From contig JAHZBE010000001.1 of the NCBI GenBank assembly GCA_019423565.1, forward strand, positions 1 through 64,000: a stretch of 64,000 nt of DNA. The letters run 5' to 3'. Position 1 is the first letter of the stretch; each line of letters starts with the position of its first letter. This document shows positions 25,208-33,960 of this stretch, piece by piece. Both the position numbers and the translations under genes were made by a program. The notes beneath the pieces were generated by a model that searched no databases, was not told the DNA's origin, and worked only from the letters and a program-made list of their open reading frames with translations. Source of the DNA: a bacterium. Lineage in GTDB: Bacteria > Bacillota_I > Bacilli_A > RF39 > UBA660.

Positions 25208-25353
25208 AAGAATATGAGTAGATTAAAGAAAAATAAGTGTAAGAAAAATCCTTGACTGCCACAAGTTTTGATTCATCAAATACCATGGTAGGCAAGGTAC
25301 CAAATAAGGTATTATTTATAATATTTAAATGATATAGGGATATTTCTTTAAAA

Positions 25354-25516
25354 GTGGTGGTGTTTTTGCTCTTTTGCTTTTTCAATCGCTCCGACAATTT
25401 TACGAATGCGTGGAACGTGAACGGCTATGACCGCAATGTGGGCACCATCGCTGTTTCAAACAGCAATGGTGTTCGAAACAGCAATAGAAATTTCAAAATC
25501 AAATATAGATTATTAA
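25354..25516 (+). pseudogene. Frameshifted 3'-end relic or silent cassette of a pilin-like gene
   Basis: The frame from 25354 reads NFTNAWNVNGYDRNVGTI and then SNSNGVR up to 25476. If one A of the run at 25476-25478 is skipped, it continues TAIEISKSNIDY and stops at 25514-25516. This closely matches the end of the upstream pilin-like protein (VRPAIEILKSDISY, then stop). The part at 25378-25491 is about 46% G+C by hand count, far above its surroundings. No start codon with a ribosome-binding site belongs to it. It sits before the terminator that probably once served the full gene. The 146 bp between the pilin stop and this fragment hold no gene. Confidence 0.7.
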
Positions 25517-25521
25517 AATAT

Positions 25522-25551
25522 AAAGTAAAATGTGAACATTTTACTTTTTCT
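25522..25551 (+). terminator. Intrinsic terminator after the pilin region
   Basis: A perfect 11-bp stem aaagtaaaatg/cattttacttt has a TGAA loop and is followed by TTC and more T. It is the first terminator after the pilin-like gene. Confidence 0.85.
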
Positions 25552-25615
25552 TTACTATATAAAAATATAAATATATGTAAAATTATATGTTATTCTTTTA
25601 TTTATAAAATTTAAA

Positions 25616-25624
25616 TGATATAAT
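25616..25624 (+). promoter_or_regulatory. Extended -10 promoter for rlmN operon
   Basis: TGATATAAT lies 22 bp before the rlmN ATG. A similar phrase, ttaaatgatata, also occurs at 25324-25335 without a downstream gene. Confidence 0.55.
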
Positions 25625-25646
25625 TTATTAGTGAGTTGGTGAAAAA

Positions 25647-26675
25647 ATGAAAAGTATATATGGAATCACAAGAAGTAAACTCGAAGAATACTTTGTTAAT
25701 AATGGTGATAAAAAATTTAGAGCTACTCAAATATTTGAGTGGGTATATAGAAAAAGAGCAAAATCATTTGAAGAAATGAGTAACATAAAAAAAGAAACAA
25801 TAGAACTTTTAAAACAAGATTTTTATTTTAATGATATAAAAATCGTTACAAAAGAAGAAGATGAACTTGTTAAAAAATATCTATTTGAACTATCTGATGG
25901 AAATAAAATAGAAGCAGTTCTTATGGAACATGATTATGGAAAAAGCATATGTGTATCATCGCAAATAGGATGTAATATGGGGTGTGCTTTTTGCGAAAGT
26001 GGTAGACTTAAAAAAGTAAGAAATTTAACATCTGATGAAATGCTTCTTCAAGTGTTAAAAGTAGAAGAAGATATAAAGAGTAGAATAAGCCATGTAGTTA
26101 TTATGGGAATAGGTGAGCCATTTGATAATTATGACAATGTAATGGATTTTATTAATATAATAAATGATGCATATGCTCTTGCGATAGGAATTAGACATAT
26201 TACTGTTAGTACGTCAGGTATAGTTCCTAAAATAAAAGAATTTGCTAAAGAAGGATTGGGTGTAAATCTTGCGATTAGCTTGCATGCGCCTAATAATGAA
26301 ATTAGAAATAAAATTATGAAGATAAATAAAGCATATGATATAAATGAACTTATAGAAAGTGTTAAAGAATATCTAAAGTTAACAAATAGAAGAGTTACAT
26401 TTGAGTATATAATGCTTAAAGATATTAATGATACAGATGAGTGTGCTAAAGAACTATCTAATCTTTTAAAAGGAATAAACTGTTATGTAAATATTATTCC
26501 ATATAATGAAACAAATAATATAGGATTTAAACGTTCTTTATCTTCTCAAATAACAAGATTTTGTGGTATACTAAAAGAGAATAATATAAATGTAACAATA
26601 AGAAGGGAATTTGGGTCAAAAGTATCTGCTGCATGCGGACAATTAAGATCTAAGATAGAGGAGGAAAATAAATGA
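25647..26675 (+). CDS. rlmN: 23S rRNA/tRNA adenine-C2 methyltransferase RlmN
   Basis: This 342-residue radical SAM enzyme methylates A2503 of 23S rRNA and A37 of some tRNAs. The radical SAM cluster CX3CX2C is at Cys109, Cys113 and Cys116 (GCNMGCAFCESG). The second catalytic Cys lies in SAACGQL near the C-terminus. YGITRSKLEEYFVNNGDKKFRATQIFEWVY at the N-terminus is the typical RlmN entry. It overlaps the phosphatase gene by 4 bp (ATGA) and starts a five-gene run, rlmN to rpe, that has the same order in Bacillus. Confidence 0.97.
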   Translation: MKSIYGITRSKLEEYFVNNGDKKFRATQIFEWVYRKRAKSFEEMSNIKKETIELLKQDFYFNDIKIVTKEEDELVKKYLFELSDGNKIEAVLMEHDYGKSICVSSQIGCNMGCAFCESGRLKKVRNLTSDEMLLQVLKVEEDIKSRISHVVIMGIGEPFDNYDNVMDFINIINDAYALAIGIRHITVSTSGIVPKIKEFAKEGLGVNLAISLHAPNNEIRNKIMKINKAYDINELIESVKEYLKLTNRRVTFEYIMLKDINDTDECAKELSNLLKGINCYVNIIPYNETNNIGFKRSLSSQITRFCGILKENNINVTIRREFGSKVSAACGQLRSKIEEENK

Positions 26676-27421
26676 AATCATTTTTCTTAACTGATACTGG
26701 TAGAGTAAGAGATCATAATGAAGATAGTGTAACTATACTTAAAAATGCAAATAATGAATATTTACTAGCAGTTGCAGACGGTATGGGTGGTCATAAAGCA
26801 GGTGAAGTTGCTTCTTCTATGGCAATAAATCATATTACAAGTAAATTTAATTCACTAGAAAGTTTAGGCAGTAAAGAAAAAGCAATTAACTGGATTAGAG
26901 AAGAAGTTGCTGAAATAAATAATTCAATATTCTCATATACTGCACTTCATGAAGAAAGTAAAGGAATGGGAACAACCTTTGTAATCGCACTTTATACAAA
27001 AGATTACTTACTTTTTGGAAATGTTGGTGATTCATCTGGTTTTGTTATTAAAAATTCAAAATTATATAAAGTAACTAAAGATCATACACTTGTAAATTTA
27101 TTAGTTGCGTCTGGTGAACTTACAGAAGAAGAAGCACAAAATCATCCTAAAAAGAATATTTTAATGAGAGCGCTTGGTGCAAATAATCCTGCAGAAGTAG
27201 ATATATTTGATGTTGTAGATGAAGAAATAGAAGGAATATTTTTATGTAGTGATGGACTTACTTCAATGCTTAATCAAACACAAATTGAAAAAGTACTTGA
27301 TGGACCGGGCTCTTTAGAAGAAAGAGTTACAAGATTAATTAGAAAGAGTAATGTTAGAGGGGGAACAGACAATATTTCTATTGCTTGTCTTATGTATAAT
27401 GATGAGGAAGGAGAATTATAA
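26672..27421 (+). CDS. prpC: PP2C-type Ser/Thr phosphatase (PrpC/Stp)
   Basis: This 249-residue metal-dependent phosphatase reverses the action of the PASTA kinase encoded next. PP2C motifs are present: TDTGRVRDHNEDS at the start, ADGMGGHKAGEVAS, then GMGTTFVIA, GDSSGFVI, LCSDGLTSML and GGTDNISI at the end. The Asp residues of HNED, ADGMGG, SDG and TDN bind the two metal ions. It is soluble. It overlaps rlmN and the kinase gene (TAATG), so the pair is translated together. Confidence 0.97.
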   Translation: MKSFFLTDTGRVRDHNEDSVTILKNANNEYLLAVADGMGGHKAGEVASSMAINHITSKFNSLESLGSKEKAINWIREEVAEINNSIFSYTALHEESKGMGTTFVIALYTKDYLLFGNVGDSSGFVIKNSKLYKVTKDHTLVNLLVASGELTEEEAQNHPKKNILMRALGANNPAEVDIFDVVDEEIEGIFLCSDGLTSMLNQTQIEKVLDGPGSLEERVTRLIRKSNVRGGTDNISIACLMYNDEEGEL

Positions 27422-29202
27422 TGTTTTCTAAAGGTGATAAAATTAACGATAGATATGAAATTATAAAATTAATTGGTGAAGGTGGAATGGCAAATGTTTA
27501 TCTTGCCTATGACACTATTTTAGAGAGAAATGTTGCGGTTAAAGTATTACGAGGAGATCTTGCTGATGATGAAAAGTTTGTAAGAAGATTTCAAAGAGAA
27601 GCATTATCAGCATCAAGTTTGTCACATCCTAATATAGTTGAGATGTATGATGTTGGTGAAGATAATGGTAACTTTTATATTGTAATGGAATATATTGATG
27701 GACAAACACTAAAACAATTAATTAAAAAAAGAGGACATTTAACAGTACCAGAAGCAATAGATATAATGCTTCAGTTAACAGATGGACTTGCACATGCACA
27801 TGATTCATATATAATTCATAGAGATATAAAACCACAAAATATTATGATACTTGAAGATGGTATGGTAAAAATAACAGACTTTGGTATTGCAATGGCAATA
27901 AATGCATCTGATTTAACACAAACAAATTCAGTAATGGGCTCAGTTCATTATTTACCACCAGAACAAGCTGCAGGTAAAGGATCAACTATTAAAAGTGATA
28001 TATATTCATTAGGTATATTATTTTATGAAATGCTTGCAGGTACAATGCCTTTTAGAGGTGAAACAGCAGTTGAAATAGCACTTAAACATATAAAAGATCC
28101 AATGCCAAGTATTAGAAAAATAAATCCAAAAGTACCACAATCAGTTGAAAATATAATATTTAAAGCAACTGCTAAGAATCCAAAAAATAGATATAATAAT
28201 GTTCGTGAGTTACATGATGACTTAAAAACTGCGCTTGATAAAGATAGAGCAAATGAAAAAAGATTTGTGTTTAAGTATCCAGAAGATGACTTAGATGAAA
28301 CAAAAGTGTTAGATACTTTAAAGGATGAACTTAAAGTAAATAAAGAAAAAGGTATTCCTGAAGAAAAACCAATTGTAACAGAGGTTGAGGAAGAAGAAAA
28401 GAAAAAATTAAGTAAGGGTACAAAAATACTTATAGGTGTATGTTCTACAATTATAGTTTTATTCTTACTTATAGTAGTTATAATACCAACGGTATTTAAA
28501 ACACCTGATGTAAAAGTTCCAGATGTGAGTGGTCTTTCTGTTAGAAATGCAACTAAGGAACTTGAAAAAGCAGGATTTGTAGTAGCGACTAAAGTAAAAG
28601 ATGATTATACTGATGAAGTTGATAAAGGAAAGGTTTCTAAAACATCTCCTAGTGCTAGAGAAACAGTTAAAAAAGGTGCAACAATAACAATTTATAAGTC
28701 ATTAGGTAGTGAAAAGATTAAAATAGAAGATTATACTGGTAAAGATTATAATAAAGTTCAGGCAAGTCTTGAAGTAAAAGGAATTACTGTAAGTGTTGAA
28801 AAGAAAGCAGTAGATGATAAGAGCAAATATAAAGGTAAAGAAGATTTAATAATTGATCAATCTGCTAAAAAAGATTCTACTTTAGTAAAAGGTGACACAA
28901 TTACTTTATATATTCCAAAAATAGATAAAGAATATCCAGACTTTGTAAAAGAAGGATACACTTTAGATGAAGTAAAAGAATTTTGTGATGAATATGGACT
29001 TACTTTAGAAGTAGAAGAAATTATAGATGATGAAAAAGAAGCTGGTACAATTACATATCAAAGTAGACCAGCAGGATCTATAATTGCTGAAAGAGTTAAT
29101 TTAAAAATAAAAGTAACTAAAAAATCAGAAACAGAAGCAGGTTCAGACCATACAAATACTGACGATGGAATGGTTCCATATGAGGAAGGAAACAATAATT
29201 AA
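27421..29202 (+). CDS. prkC: PASTA-domain Ser/Thr protein kinase (PrkC/PknB type)
   Basis: This 593-residue membrane kinase senses cell-wall fragments and phosphorylates division, wall and spore-revival targets. The kinase domain (about 10-275) shows GEGGMANVYLAYD, VAVK, HRDIKPQN with catalytic Asp135, and DFG at Asp153. One transmembrane helix is at about 335-358. Three extracellular PASTA domains follow, each opening with a VPDVSGLS- or IEDYTGKDY-like phrase. The C-terminus is polar. In spore formers PrkC responds to muropeptides in germination. Overlap with the phosphatase and rsgA genes ties the three together. Confidence 0.97.
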   Translation: MFSKGDKINDRYEIIKLIGEGGMANVYLAYDTILERNVAVKVLRGDLADDEKFVRRFQREALSASSLSHPNIVEMYDVGEDNGNFYIVMEYIDGQTLKQLIKKRGHLTVPEAIDIMLQLTDGLAHAHDSYIIHRDIKPQNIMILEDGMVKITDFGIAMAINASDLTQTNSVMGSVHYLPPEQAAGKGSTIKSDIYSLGILFYEMLAGTMPFRGETAVEIALKHIKDPMPSIRKINPKVPQSVENIIFKATAKNPKNRYNNVRELHDDLKTALDKDRANEKRFVFKYPEDDLDETKVLDTLKDELKVNKEKGIPEEKPIVTEVEEEEKKKLSKGTKILIGVCSTIIVLFLLIVVIIPTVFKTPDVKVPDVSGLSVRNATKELEKAGFVVATKVKDDYTDEVDKGKVSKTSPSARETVKKGATITIYKSLGSEKIKIEDYTGKDYNKVQASLEVKGITVSVEKKAVDDKSKYKGKEDLIIDQSAKKDSTLVKGDTITLYIPKIDKEYPDFVKEGYTLDEVKEFCDEYGLTLEVEEIIDDEKEAGTITYQSRPAGSIIAERVNLKIKVTKKSETEAGSDHTNTDDGMVPYEEGNNN

Positions 29203-30038
29203 TGATAGGAAGAATAACAAGAGTATTGAGTAATGATTATACAGTAAGATATGATGATGGAAATGAAGATATATGCAAAGCAAGGGGTGTATTTAGAAAT
29301 AAAAAAATATCTCCTCTTGTTGGTGATATTGTAGAAGTAGATAATAATAAAAAAATAATTACAGATATACATAAAAGAAAAAATGAACTAATAAGACCAC
29401 CAGTTGCTAATATAGATATTGCACTTATAGTAACAAGCGTTAAAGAACCAACATTTTCATCAAACTTATTAGATAAAATGATAGATATAATTGAATATAG
29501 TAATATTACTCCTGTTATATGTATTTCTAAATATGATTTATTGGATGATACAAAAGAAATAGATGAAATAATTAATTATTACAAAAGTATTGGTTATAGT
29601 GTATTTATTAATACAGAAATAGATAAAATTAGAAAAATATTTAAAGATAAAGTATCAATACTAACTGGTCAAACAGGTGTTGGTAAATCATCTTTAATAA
29701 ATAAATTAGAAGAATCTATGAACTTAAAAACAAATGAAATAAGCAAAGCTCTTGGAAGAGGAAAACATACAACAAGACATAGTGAATTATATGATTTAGC
29801 TGGTGGATTTGTTGCGGATACCCCAGGGTTTTCATCACTTAGTTTTATAAATATGACAAAAGAAGATATTAGAGATAATTTTATAGAATTTAATGAATAC
29901 AAAGATGAATGTAAATATAGAGATTGTATGCATATTAATGAAGATGATTGTGAAATAAAAAGAAAAGTAAAAGAAAATATAATTATAAAAAGTAGATATG
30001 AAAATTATGTAAAATTTATTGAAGAAAAGGAAAGGTGA
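29202..30038 (+). CDS. rsgA: Ribosome small-subunit GTPase RsgA
   Basis: This 278-residue protein is a circularly permuted GTPase that checks 30S maturation. An N-terminal OB-fold (GRITRVLSNDYTVRYDDG) comes first. The order of GTPase motifs is permuted: SKYD (G4) precedes GQTGVGKSSLIN (G1) and DTPGFSS (G3). The C-terminal zinc knuckle has CKYRDCMH with a later Cys. Length is typical. It overlaps the kinase gene by one base. RsgA is a phosphorylation target of PrkC in Bacillus, which fits the shared operon. Confidence 0.97.
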   Translation: MIGRITRVLSNDYTVRYDDGNEDICKARGVFRNKKISPLVGDIVEVDNNKKIITDIHKRKNELIRPPVANIDIALIVTSVKEPTFSSNLLDKMIDIIEYSNITPVICISKYDLLDDTKEIDEIINYYKSIGYSVFINTEIDKIRKIFKDKVSILTGQTGVGKSSLINKLEESMNLKTNEISKALGRGKHTTRHSELYDLAGGFVADTPGFSSLSFINMTKEDIRDNFIEFNEYKDECKYRDCMHINEDDCEIKRKVKENIIIKSRYENYVKFIEEKER

Positions 30039-30044
30039 TTATTT

Positions 30045-30674
30045 TTGAAAGTTGCTGTTTCAATATTAAGTGAAAAAGATAATTATAAAGATTCTATAGA
30101 AAAAATAAATAAAACAGATGCTGATTACTTACATTTAGATATAATGGATAGTAGCTTTACAGAGTCATCTTCTTTTTCATTAAATGAATCAAAAGAAATA
30201 AAAGAGTTATGTAATAAGAAAATAGATGTTCATATTATGAGTACTAACTTAAGAAAAATTATAAGTGAATACATGAATATTAATCCATATAATATTACAT
30301 TTCATATTGAAAATAATGATATAGAAAAATATATTGATTTAATTAAAGAAAAAAATATAAAAGTAGGTTTAGCTATTAATCCAGATACAAATTTAAGTGC
30401 TATCTATCCTTATCTAGATAAAATTGATAGAGTACTTATAATGAGTGTTGTTCCTGGAAAAGGTGGGCAAAAATTCATGGAAAGTGTTATTTCAAAGTTA
30501 AAATACTTAAAGAAAAATAAAGATAAATATAATTATGAGATTGAAGTAGATGGTGGAATAAACTCTAATACAGTTAATTTTGTTAAAGACTATGCTGACA
30601 TTGTTGTATCTGGTAGTTTTATAACAAATAGTAATAATTATCAAGAAAGTATAGATGAATTAAAGAAAAATTGA
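30045..30674 (+). CDS. rpe: Ribulose-phosphate 3-epimerase
   Basis: This 209-residue TIM-barrel enzyme interconverts ribulose-5-phosphate and xylulose-5-phosphate. The start is TTG 30045, with AAAGGTGAT upstream, giving the usual VAVSILS N-terminus. Metal ligands are kept: HLD and DVHIM near the N-terminus, and the Asp of VDGG near 178. The phosphate loop reads MSVVPGKGGQKF. MDS replaces the common MDG after HLDI. The Bacillus neighbour thiN is absent downstream. Confidence 0.93.
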   Translation: MKVAVSILSEKDNYKDSIEKINKTDADYLHLDIMDSSFTESSSFSLNESKEIKELCNKKIDVHIMSTNLRKIISEYMNINPYNITFHIENNDIEKYIDLIKEKNIKVGLAINPDTNLSAIYPYLDKIDRVLIMSVVPGKGGQKFMESVISKLKYLKKNKDKYNYEIEVDGGINSNTVNFVKDYADIVVSGSFITNSNNYQESIDELKKN

Positions 30675-30768
30675 TAGAAATATCAGTTTTTTTATTTCTT
30701 TAGGGGAGTTTTAACTGAAAAGAGAGAATAAAACAATGAGAGGATATTTTTGATAAAGGAGGAAAAAT

Positions 30769-31620
30769 ATGGAAACATTTTATACATGTAAAAATGATAG
30801 AGCATTTAAAGAAGTATTTTTAAATCCAAATAATAGTGATTTATTAAAAGCATTATTAGAGTTTATTCTTAAAATAAAAATAGATAAGTTAGAAATTAAG
30901 AAAACAGAATTATTAAGTGGTAATGTAAATATTAAGGATAAAAGAGTAGATGCAATAGTGCATACTGGTAATAAAAAGATTGAAATAGAGATTAATTCAC
31001 AATATGAAAAGTATCTTAATCCAAGAAATATGGCTTATATTTGTAACACATATCAGTCTCATACACTTGCAGGTAAAGAATATAATCAACAAACAGATAT
31101 AATTCAAGTTAATTTAACATGGGGATTAGGCAAGAATAATGAAGAAATGAAAATATATAAGATAATGAACGAAAAAGGTGAATTATATGTTAAAAATTTC
31201 ATAATATATGAAATAAATATGGATTATTATGATAAAATTTGGTATAGTAAAAATGAAGAAGAAATCAAGAAGAATCAATATATGATAATGCTTGATTTAG
31301 ATAAAAAGGAGCTAGAAAATATGCCAAAAGATAAGATAGTAGATAAGTATATAACAAATGTAACAATAGTAAATGATGATCCAGAATTTCAAAAGTATAT
31401 GAGTGAAGAAGAAGACAAAAAGAAAATACAAAATAGTTTACTTTCAGAGGCTAAAGAAGAAGGTATAGAACAAGGTTATACATCAGGTATTAATGATGGT
31501 ATATCTAAAGAAAAAGTGAGTATTGCTAAAAACATGTTAAATAAGAATATGTCTATGGAAGATATATCAGATATTACAGGCTTATCAATTGAAGAAATTA
31601 ATAAACTAAGAAAAAATTAA
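30769..31620 (+). CDS. Rpn-type PD-(D/E)XK nuclease family protein, copy 2
   Basis: This 283-residue protein is a close paralogue of the one at 12146-13003. The first 130 residues differ at only a few positions, including an unchanged FKEVFLNPNNSDLLKALLEF and RVDAIVHTG...IEIEINSQ core. The middle (about 133-150) is more variable. Copy 2 has a short insertion (EEGIEQ) before YTSGINDG, and one SKGV unit fewer. The C-terminal tail is again helix-turn-helix-like. AAAGGAGG precedes the ATG. The DNA upstream of the two copies is not alike, so the duplication boundary lies close to the coding region. No element ends were found. Confidence 0.85.
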   Translation: METFYTCKNDRAFKEVFLNPNNSDLLKALLEFILKIKIDKLEIKKTELLSGNVNIKDKRVDAIVHTGNKKIEIEINSQYEKYLNPRNMAYICNTYQSHTLAGKEYNQQTDIIQVNLTWGLGKNNEEMKIYKIMNEKGELYVKNFIIYEINMDYYDKIWYSKNEEEIKKNQYMIMLDLDKKELENMPKDKIVDKYITNVTIVNDDPEFQKYMSEEEDKKKIQNSLLSEAKEEGIEQGYTSGINDGISKEKVSIAKNMLNKNMSMEDISDITGLSIEEINKLRKN

Positions 31621-31638
31621 AAAATCTTAGTTTTTTTT
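31603..31638 (+). terminator. Intrinsic terminator after Rpn-like copy 2
   Basis: A 9-bp stem aaactaaga/tcttagttt overlaps the last codons; the T-tract has eight T. Confidence 0.8.
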
Positions 31639-31719
31639 ATTTACACTTTTTATAAAAAAATTGTAATATACATTTTAAATCATGAACAAATATTGTATAA
31701 TGATATAGTAGGTGATAAT

Positions 31720-33135
31720 ATGAATAAAACAAAAATGATTGCGACAATAGGTCCATCATCAAAATCAAAAGAAACAATTAAGAAAATGATTTTAGAAGGC
31801 GTAGATGTAATAAGAATAAATATGTCTCATTCTAGTTTTGAAGATGCTAGAGATATAATATTAAAAATAAGAGAACTTAATAGAGAACTTTCAGTAATAA
31901 CAGGGATTATGATAGATACTAGAGGGCCTGAAATTAGAATTACAGAACTTGAAAAAAATAAAGTAAAATTAATTAAAGGTAGTACAATTAGAATAATAAA
32001 AAACAATATCAAGGGAAATGAAAATATGATTTCGTTATCTTTACCTGATGTTATTAATTATATTAAAGCTGGAGAAAAAATTCTTGTTAATGATGGCAAT
32101 GTAGCACTTGAGGTTGTTTCAAATAGTTCTGATGCTCTTATTTGCGAAATAAAAAATGATGGTTATATAAAAAGTAATTGTAGTGTAAATATTCCTAAAG
32201 CCAATTTTAATTTAAGATTTTTATCTGATTATGATCGTGAAACAATAAAATTTGCAGTTCTTATGCAAGTTGATTATATAGCTTTATCACATGTAAATGA
32301 TCAATTAGATATATTGGATGTAAATGATTTATTAATTGAATTATCTGATGATCACATTCAGATTATTAGTAAAATAGAAAATAAAAATGCTATAGAAAAT
32401 ATAGAAGAAATATTAAAGGTTAGTAATGGTGTTATGGTTGCACGTGGTGATCTTGGTATAGAAATAGAAATAGAAAAAATACCTAGTGTTCAAAAGAAAA
32501 TTGCAACAAAAGCTAAAAAGGCAGAAAAAATATGTATTATTGCAACTGAAATGTTATCAACAATGCAAGAAAATCCAAGACCAACAAGAGCAGAAGTATC
32601 TGATGTTGCAAATGCAGTGCTTGATGGAACAGATGCTGTAATGTTATCTTCAGAAACAGCAATTGGAAAGTATCCAGTTGAAACAGTAAGTACGATGAAT
32701 AAGATAATAGATGAAATTGAAAATGAAATTGATTATAATGATTTATTACTTGAATTTGATAGAAAAGATAAAACTGATATTCCAACTGCAATTGCTTATA
32801 GCACTGTTGATTCAGCAAATAGAATAAATGCAGATGCAATTGTATGCTCAACAATGACAGGTTTAACAGCAAAAAAGATAAGTCATTTTAGACCAAGTGC
32901 GCCTGTAATTGCAATTTCACCTATTGAAAAAACAGTAAGTGGACTTACAATTAATTATGGTATTATACCAGTTAAGGTACCAATGCTTGATTCAACAGAT
33001 GAGATAATAGAAAAATCCTCCATTATTTCAAAAGAAACGTTAAAACTAGAACCAAAATCGAAAATAGTAATCGCAGGAAGTTTTCCTTTAAATGTAGAAT
33101 ATACAAATTTTTTAAGAATTGAAGAAATAGAATAG
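31720..33135 (+). CDS. pyk: Pyruvate kinase
   Basis: This 471-residue glycolytic enzyme makes pyruvate and ATP from phosphoenolpyruvate. Key motifs are MIATIGPSSKS, VIRINMSHS, MIDTRGPEIR, SKIEN with the catalytic Lys, GVMVARGDLGIEI and ATEMLSTM. It lacks the extra C-terminal PEP-utiliser-like domain of many Bacilli. The start at 31720 has TAGGTGAT upstream; an in-frame TTG at 31693 overlaps a TATAAT (31696-31701) and is rejected. Confidence 0.97.
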   Translation: MNKTKMIATIGPSSKSKETIKKMILEGVDVIRINMSHSSFEDARDIILKIRELNRELSVITGIMIDTRGPEIRITELEKNKVKLIKGSTIRIIKNNIKGNENMISLSLPDVINYIKAGEKILVNDGNVALEVVSNSSDALICEIKNDGYIKSNCSVNIPKANFNLRFLSDYDRETIKFAVLMQVDYIALSHVNDQLDILDVNDLLIELSDDHIQIISKIENKNAIENIEEILKVSNGVMVARGDLGIEIEIEKIPSVQKKIATKAKKAEKICIIATEMLSTMQENPRPTRAEVSDVANAVLDGTDAVMLSSETAIGKYPVETVSTMNKIIDEIENEIDYNDLLLEFDRKDKTDIPTAIAYSTVDSANRINADAIVCSTMTGLTAKKISHFRPSAPVIAISPIEKTVSGLTINYGIIPVKVPMLDSTDEIIEKSSIISKETLKLEPKSKIVIAGSFPLNVEYTNFLRIEEIE

Positions 33136-33147
33136 GAATGATTTAAG

Positions 33148-33312
33148 ATGAAAATCACAAGAGAATTATTATATAAAGCAAAGGAAGATATAATAAAAAA
33201 ATATATGTTTATAGAAGAAAAAAAACAACTTGAAGAAGAAATAAAGGAAGAAATAGATAAAATATTACTTGAATTTGAAGAAAAAAAGGAAGATGAACCA
33301 CTTGATGAATAA
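33148..33312 (+). CDS. Small acidic coiled-coil protein, unknown
   Basis: This 54-residue ORF begins with ATG 33148, 12 bp after pyk, with AGGAATG upstream. It is almost all Lys and Glu with regularly spaced Ile and Leu, so a single long helix or coiled coil is likely. The last 8 bp overlap the likely start of the next gene. I do not recognise it; coding status rests on spacing, ribosome-binding site and the compact arrangement. Confidence 0.55.
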   Translation: MKITRELLYKAKEDIIKKYMFIEEKKQLEEEIKEEIDKILLEFEEKKEDEPLDE

Positions 33313-33907
33313 TGAAATAAGAGAAGATTTATATAAAGAAAAATATAATGAATATGTTAATAATTTCATTAGAAATATTATAATGGATAATCCTATAATA
33401 TTAAAAGAATATCCTATACTTGAAGTAGAGTACGATGTAGATGGAACAAAAAAAGATATATATTCTTTAGCATCAGAACGTGATATTAAAAAAATGCAAA
33501 TAAAAAGTGATATAAATGAACTTGATTATAAACTAAGTCAAAATAAAATTACTAAAAAAGAATATGATGAAAACATCAAAAAGATTAAAAAAAATGAAGA
33601 GGAACAAGATTTACTATATGATGATTTAATATTTGAGATAATAAATTTAAATGATTCTAGGACAGTAAAAGAATCAATAATAAAATATAATTTAAATAAT
33701 ATTGATTTACAAAGACTTGCTGATGCAATAAAATCTATTTCTGAAAATAAGATAGAAGAATTTAGAAAAAATAACAAAGATTTTATGATGGAAAAATTAT
33801 CTTATTGGAATTACAAATATGATAAAATTTCCAAGAGCATAAGCAAAGCTAGAGAAATAGAATCGTTTATATTAAATTTAATTGGAACAACAGAAAATAA
33901 TGAATAA
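33305..33907 (+). CDS. Unknown coiled-coil-rich protein
   Basis: This gene encodes 200 residues if it starts at ATG 33305, which overlaps the previous stop. An in-frame ATG at 33293 is too close to AAGGAAG, which would leave a rather long spacing to 33305, so the start is uncertain by a few codons. A short N-terminal part has NPIILKEYPILEVEYDVDGT. The rest is helical and highly charged, with a probable coiled coil over about 55-100. No signal or membrane segment is visible. It lies between pyk and sigG. Not recognised. Confidence 0.7.
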   Translation: MNNEIREDLYKEKYNEYVNNFIRNIIMDNPIILKEYPILEVEYDVDGTKKDIYSLASERDIKKMQIKSDINELDYKLSQNKITKKEYDENIKKIKKNEEEQDLLYDDLIFEIINLNDSRTVKESIIKYNLNNIDLQRLADAIKSISENKIEEFRKNNKDFMMEKLSYWNYKYDKISKSISKAREIESFILNLIGTTENNE

Positions 33908-33911
33908 AGTG

Positions 33912-33960
33912 AATAAAAAACTTCTTTATGACCAATAGTAGGTTGAAAGGAGTTTTTATT
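33912..33960 (+). promoter_or_regulatory. Hairpin sequestering the sigG ribosome-binding site
   Basis: Positions 33912-33927 pair with 33946-33960 over 15 bp, with one bulged A (33920) and one G-T pair. The loop is 18 nt. The Shine-Dalgarno AAAGGAG (33946-33952) is entirely within the stem, which ends at the base before the ATG. Such a leader should strongly limit translation until opened. A comparable RBS-occluding leader is reported for sigG in Bacillus subtilis. Confidence 0.75.

Noticed and set aside
25354..25516. Diversity-generating retroelement template repeat
   Set aside because: The N-rich AWNVNG-type sequence looks like a DGR variable region, and a short 3' alignment to the pilin gene shows mostly changes at adenines. 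However, the upstream half does not align base by base, and no reverse transcriptase or Avd gene is in the window. A frameshifted paralogue or silent cassette explains the data better.
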